Positions 60,932-64,000 of a stretch of DNA of 64,000 nucleotides are shown here, piece after piece (the first letter of the stretch is position 1; every line of letters starts with the position of its first letter). This DNA is from Flavobacterium sangjuense. Lineage in GTDB: Bacteria; Bacteroidota; Bacteroidia; Flavobacteriales; Flavobacteriaceae. The stretch spans positions 1,550,001-1,614,000 of the forward strand of contig NZ_CP038810.1 in NCBI RefSeq assembly GCF_004797125.1, given 5' to 3'. The position numbers were made by a program, and so were the translations under genes. Below the pieces are notes generated by a model. The model did not search any database. It saw nothing but the letters and a program-made list of their open reading frames with translations, and was not told the DNA's origin.

Positions 60932-61948
60932 ATGAGAGTGGGATTCAATCCGCATAAAGACAAACCTTTAGACCAAAGTGATTACCTGCATCAGGTGATT
61001 ATTCCTGTTTTCATACCTCATTTTGAAGATTATTATAAAGACGCTTTTACCATACTGAAACATTGCTTGAATTCTTTGTTGCAAACAATGCACAATCAAA
61101 CCATGATTACTGTTGTCAATAACGGTAGCTGTAAAGAAATAGTTGATTATCTCAATCAATTATATGAAGCAAATAAAATTCAGGAAGTCATTCACACCGA
61201 CAATCTAGGTAAAATCAACGCGATTTTTAAAGGTTTATCCGGAAACAACATCCCTTTAGTGACCATATCCGATTCGGATGTTTTGTTTTTGAAAGATTGG
61301 CAAAAAGAAACCATTGCTGTTTTTAACAATTTCCCAAAAGCAGGCGTTGTAGGCATTGTACCTCAAATCAGAACGTTTGCGCATTTGTCAAGCAATTTGA
61401 TATTTGAAAAATTGTTTTCCAACAATCTGAAATTTACCGAAGTTAAGAACCCCGATGCCTTCAAAAAGTTTTATTATAGCATTGGTTGGGGAGAAAATTA
61501 TAATCACGATTATTTGCGTTGGACACTTTCTATCGAGAATAAAGATTTTAGAGCTGGTGTAGGTTCCGGACATTTTGTGGCGACATACAGGAAAGAGTTA
61601 TTCGACGAAATTAAAACCTATTTTGGTTATAAAATGGGCGCTGATTCTGAAAAATATTTGGACGAAAGCCCATTGCAAAAAGGGCTTTGGCGATTGACAA
61701 CCAATGATAATTACGCCTATCACATGGGCAATGTTGCTGAAGATTGGATGACCTCAGAAATTCAAAAAAATACCGTTTCACAAGTAGAAGCAGTGCATTT
61801 TATTAACCAACAGAAGCCGGCAAAAGTGAGCCGTTTTTCTTTTTATATAAAAAATAGAATTTTCGCAAAAATATTTGACAATAAAGCATTCAGAAAATAT
61901 TTTTATCATTTTAAAGGTTTACCCAAAGACGTTGCTAAAAACTACTAA
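60932..61948 (+). CDS. GT2-like glycosyltransferase, tandem copy 2
   Basis: 338 residues. HQVIIPVFIPHFEDYYKDAF, VTISDSDVLFLKDW (D114-S-D116), GVGSGHFVATYR and YHMGNVAEDWM align directly with the upstream copy, and both end in a basic FKGL segment. Divergence in the middle (around residues 165-190) suggests different acceptor or donor use. A 42-bp gap separates the copies. Confidence 0.82.
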   Translation: MRVGFNPHKDKPLDQSDYLHQVIIPVFIPHFEDYYKDAFTILKHCLNSLLQTMHNQTMITVVNNGSCKEIVDYLNQLYEANKIQEVIHTDNLGKINAIFKGLSGNNIPLVTISDSDVLFLKDWQKETIAVFNNFPKAGVVGIVPQIRTFAHLSSNLIFEKLFSNNLKFTEVKNPDAFKKFYYSIGWGENYNHDYLRWTLSIENKDFRAGVGSGHFVATYRKELFDEIKTYFGYKMGADSEKYLDESPLQKGLWRLTTNDNYAYHMGNVAEDWMTSEIQKNTVSQVEAVHFINQQKPAKVSRFSFYIKNRIFAKIFDNKAFRKYFYHFKGLPKDVAKNY

Positions 61949-61949
61949 A

Positions 61950-62858
61950 ATGACCGTTGGAAATTCAAAAACCGCCATACTTATTTCTACCAAAAATCGT
62001 TGCGACGATTTGTTGTTCACACTCCAAAAAATAAGGCATTTATTTAGTGTAAATGTGACTTGTGTTGTATTTGACGATGGCTCAACTGATGCTACTTTTG
62101 AAAAAGTAAAATCAAATTTTCCGGAGGTTGAAGTATTGAGAAACCAAACGTCAAAAGGATATCTTTTTTGTAGAAATGTGATGCTCAATAAGACAACTGC
62201 AGATTTTGCCATTTCGTTAGATGATGATGCACATTTTCTAACTGAAACTCCAATAGAAATTATTACTGCTTATTTTCAAAATAATCCAGCATGTGGATTG
62301 ATAGCAACCCGAATATATTGGAGTAAAACAGCACCCGAAAATGGCAATAATAAAGAAATTCAGCAAAAGGTAAAAAGCTATGTTGGCTGTGGTCACGTTT
62401 GGCGAATGAAAGCCTGGAGAGCTATTTCAAATTATCCTGAGTGGTTTCAGTTTTATGGAGAAGAAACCTTTGCCTCATTTGAATTGTTCAAAGCAAAATG
62501 GGAAGTTCATTATGTTCCTGAACTTTTGGTATTGCATAGAGTTGATTTAAAAGAAAGAACAAAATCAAATAATGACTTTGCTTTTCGTTACAGAAGAGCA
62601 ATCAGAGCCGATTGGTATATTTATTTTTTGTTTCTCCCACTTGGTAAAATCCCAAGAAGATTGGCATATTCTATATGGATGCAATGCAAAACCAAAATTC
62701 TAAAAGGCGATTTTAAAGTAATAAAACCATTGCTTTTGGCTATTTTTGATTTGATTTGCTGCTTTCCAAAGTTGATTAAAAACAGAAATGCTTTAACAAG
62801 CGAGGAATACGATGTTTATGTTAAATTAAACGAGGCAAAAATATATTGGAAACCATAA
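61950..62858 (+). CDS. GT2 family glycosyltransferase
   Basis: 302 residues from ATG 61950, one base after the previous stop; an in-frame extension back to 61875 lies in the neighbour and is not expected to be used. AILISTKNRCDDLLFTL at the N-terminus, VVFDDGSTD, and three Asp at 91-93 in SLDDDAHFL mark a GT2 enzyme. GEETFASFELFKAKWEVHYVPE provides the ED acid segment and catalytic base. Its place just before the nonulosonate genes makes a sialyl-like acceptor role possible but not shown. Confidence 0.83.
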   Translation: MTVGNSKTAILISTKNRCDDLLFTLQKIRHLFSVNVTCVVFDDGSTDATFEKVKSNFPEVEVLRNQTSKGYLFCRNVMLNKTTADFAISLDDDAHFLTETPIEIITAYFQNNPACGLIATRIYWSKTAPENGNNKEIQQKVKSYVGCGHVWRMKAWRAISNYPEWFQFYGEETFASFELFKAKWEVHYVPELLVLHRVDLKERTKSNNDFAFRYRRAIRADWYIYFLFLPLGKIPRRLAYSIWMQCKTKILKGDFKVIKPLLLAIFDLICCFPKLIKNRNALTSEEYDVYVKLNEAKIYWKP

Positions 62859-62891
62859 AAACGGTTATTTTTACAATCACTAATTTTACTA

Positions 62892-63560
62892 ATGAAGAAT
62901 ATTGCAATAATTCCTGCACGTGGCGGTTCGAAAAGATTGCCCGATAAAAATATTTTACTTCTAAATGGCATTCCGATGATTGCCTATAGCATCATGTATG
63001 CTCAACAAAATCCTGAAATAATTGACGCCATATTTGTGAGTACTGATGATGAAAAAATCAAGGAAATAGCAATAAAGTATGGAGCCAAAGTAATTGACAG
63101 ACCAACAGCAATATCCGGAGATTTTGAGCCTACAGTTAGTGCGTTGAAGCATTGTTTAGAAGTTATAAACGATAAGAAAATCGAAAATGTAATTTTACTT
63201 CAACCTACAAATCCGTTGCGTCCTGAAAATTTATTGAAAGAAGCCTTTGATATTTATCAAAACAAGAGTTGTGATAGTTTGTTTACAGTAACCAGAAACC
63301 AACACAAATTTGGTAAAATAATAAATGATAAATTTGTTCCTTTTAATTATGAAATAGGGCAAAGAAGTCAGGATTTAGAACCTATTTATTTTGAAAATGG
63401 ATTGTTGTATATTAGCAAAACAGCAGCCGTTTTAAAAGAAACTATTATCACAAAAAATGCTTTTCCGTTTGAGGTGAATCATCCTTTTTCAACAGTTGAT
63501 ATTGATACTCAGGAAGACTTTGATTATGCCGAATATTTATTGAAAAAGTCAAAAAAGTAA
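62892..63560 (+). CDS. CMP-nonulosonate (sialic-acid-like) cytidylyltransferase
   Basis: 222 residues. The N-terminal [14 protein letters not shown] (7-20) is the CTP-binding signature of acylneuraminate cytidylyltransferases; LQPTNPLR and the closing [17 protein letters not shown] also match. It activates a nine-carbon acid with CTP. Members include NeuA (Neu5Ac), LegF (legionaminic acid) and PseF (pseudaminic acid); sequence alone does not choose among them. Next to it is a NeuB-type synthase, so a nonulosonate is made and used here. The bacillosamine-type intermediates from PglF/PglE are also precursors of legionaminic acid. Confidence 0.88.
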   Translation: MKNIAIIPARGGSKRLPDKNILLLNGIPMIAYSIMYAQQNPEIIDAIFVSTDDEKIKEIAIKYGAKVIDRPTAISGDFEPTVSALKHCLEVINDKKIENVILLQPTNPLRPENLLKEAFDIYQNKSCDSLFTVTRNQHKFGKIINDKFVPFNYEIGQRSQDLEPIYFENGLLYISKTAAVLKETIITKNAFPFEVNHPFSTVDIDTQEDFDYAEYLLKKSKK

Positions 63561-63567
63561 ATCTAAA

Positions 63568-64000
63568 ATGAATCCGTATATAGAAATAGCAGGAAGAAAA
63601 ATTGGCCAGGATTTTCCACCATTAGTAATAGCTGAAATAGGAATCAATCATGAAGGCTCACTTAAAGTTGCCAAAGAAATGGTTGATGCCGCTTTCCGCG
63701 CCGGAGTTGAGGTTGTAAAACACCAAACTCATATTGTTTCTGACGAAATGAGTGGTGCTGCCAAAAAAGTAATTCCGGGGAATGCTGATGTTTCCATTTA
63801 TGAAATAATGGAGCGCTGTTCTCTGAATGAAGCTGACGAATTAGAACTTAAAAATTATGTAGAAAGCAAAGGAATGATTTTTATTTCTACACCATTCTCA
63901 AGAGCTGCAGCCGAAAGGTTAAAAAAGTTTGATATACCGGCATATAAAATTGGTTCAGGAGAATGCAATAATTATCCGTTGCTGGAACATATTTGTAGTT
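63568..64000 (+). CDS. NeuB-type nonulosonate synthase, 3' end outside window
   Basis: At least 144 codons from ATG 63568, open to the right edge. The read protein begins [20 protein letters not shown] and continues with [25 protein letters not shown] and a [20 protein letters not shown] segment, all conserved in N-acetylneuraminate, legionaminate and pseudaminate synthases. These condense phosphoenolpyruvate with a six-carbon amino sugar. KHQTHIV in place of the usual KFQ(T/I) of NeuB is a feature also seen in LegI/NeuB3-type proteins as far as I recall. Only 7 bp separate it from the cytidylyltransferase stop, so they are co-translated. Confidence 0.85.
   Translation, partial: MNPYIEIAGRKIGQDFPPLVIAEIGINHEGSLKVAKEMVDAAFRAGVEVVKHQTHIVSDEMSGAAKKVIPGNADVSIYEIMERCSLNEADELELKNYVESKGMIFISTPFSRAAAERLKKFDIPAYKIGSGECNNYPLLEHICS

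Noticed and set aside
61875..61949. N-terminal extension of the last GT2 protein
   Set aside because: The extension is the reverse-frame reading of the upstream gene's 3' end; ATG 61950 directly after that stop gives the normal GT2 start.

Overview
The window looks like the chromosome of a Flavobacterium-like member of the Bacteroidetes. Supporting signs are the AT-rich sequence, promoters of the TTG / TAnnTTTG type, very large secreted proteins ending in a type IX secretion (T9SS) type A sorting domain, and a polysaccharide locus with a Wza-like lipoprotein, a Tyr-tailed Wzc-like kinase and a PHP-type (CpsB/YwqE) phosphatase. I saw no tRNA, rRNA, insertion sequence or CRISPR array.

Bases 1-29590 hold four consecutive giant secreted proteins on the + strand. 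The first is cut by the left edge. Their N-terminal parts differ: a beta-helix followed by Fn3/MAM-like repeats, six identical-length Ig-like repeats, YDG/MBG domains, and autotransporter-type, InlB-type and lamin-tail domains. All four end in an almost identical 430-codon cassette: a MopE-like Asp/Cys motif, three degenerate ~100-residue modules and the T9SS sorting signal. The near-identity continues through the double stop codon and the intrinsic terminator, giving a repeat of about 1348 bp present four times. Palindromes of LacI/PurR-family type lie upstream of the second and third genes, and weaker ATCGAT sites lie upstream of the fourth.

Bases 29690-64000 hold a surface-glycan locus. 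A winged-helix regulator comes first, then a Wzx flippase, an aminotransferase/acyltransferase pair, a GT2, a pyruvyltransferase-like protein, another GT2, a UDP-glucuronate 4-epimerase, three GT4 enzymes, a GNAT protein, two related Wzy-like membrane proteins around a polysaccharide deacetylase, another GT4, and a PglC-PglD-PglE-PglF set that should make UDP-di-N-acetylbacillosamine and load its phosphosugar onto the lipid carrier. Wza-like and Wzc-like export genes follow, with the phosphatase gene convergent to them. The last block has an ABC exporter (Wzm/Wzt), a FkbM methyltransferase, five more glycosyltransferases (two in tandem duplication), a CMP-nonulosonate synthetase and the start of a nonulosonate synthase that runs off the right edge.

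The glycan genes can be read as a pathway: PglF/E/D make the first sugar, PglC attaches it to undecaprenyl phosphate, GT2/GT4 enzymes extend it with modified sugars (4-amino sugar, uronic acid, possible pyruvyl, acetyl and methyl groups, a sialic-acid-like sugar), and Wzx/Wzy or Wzm/Wzt move and polymerise it. The presence of both export routes suggests two glycans or two merged loci. No exact sugar structure can be read from sequence alone.
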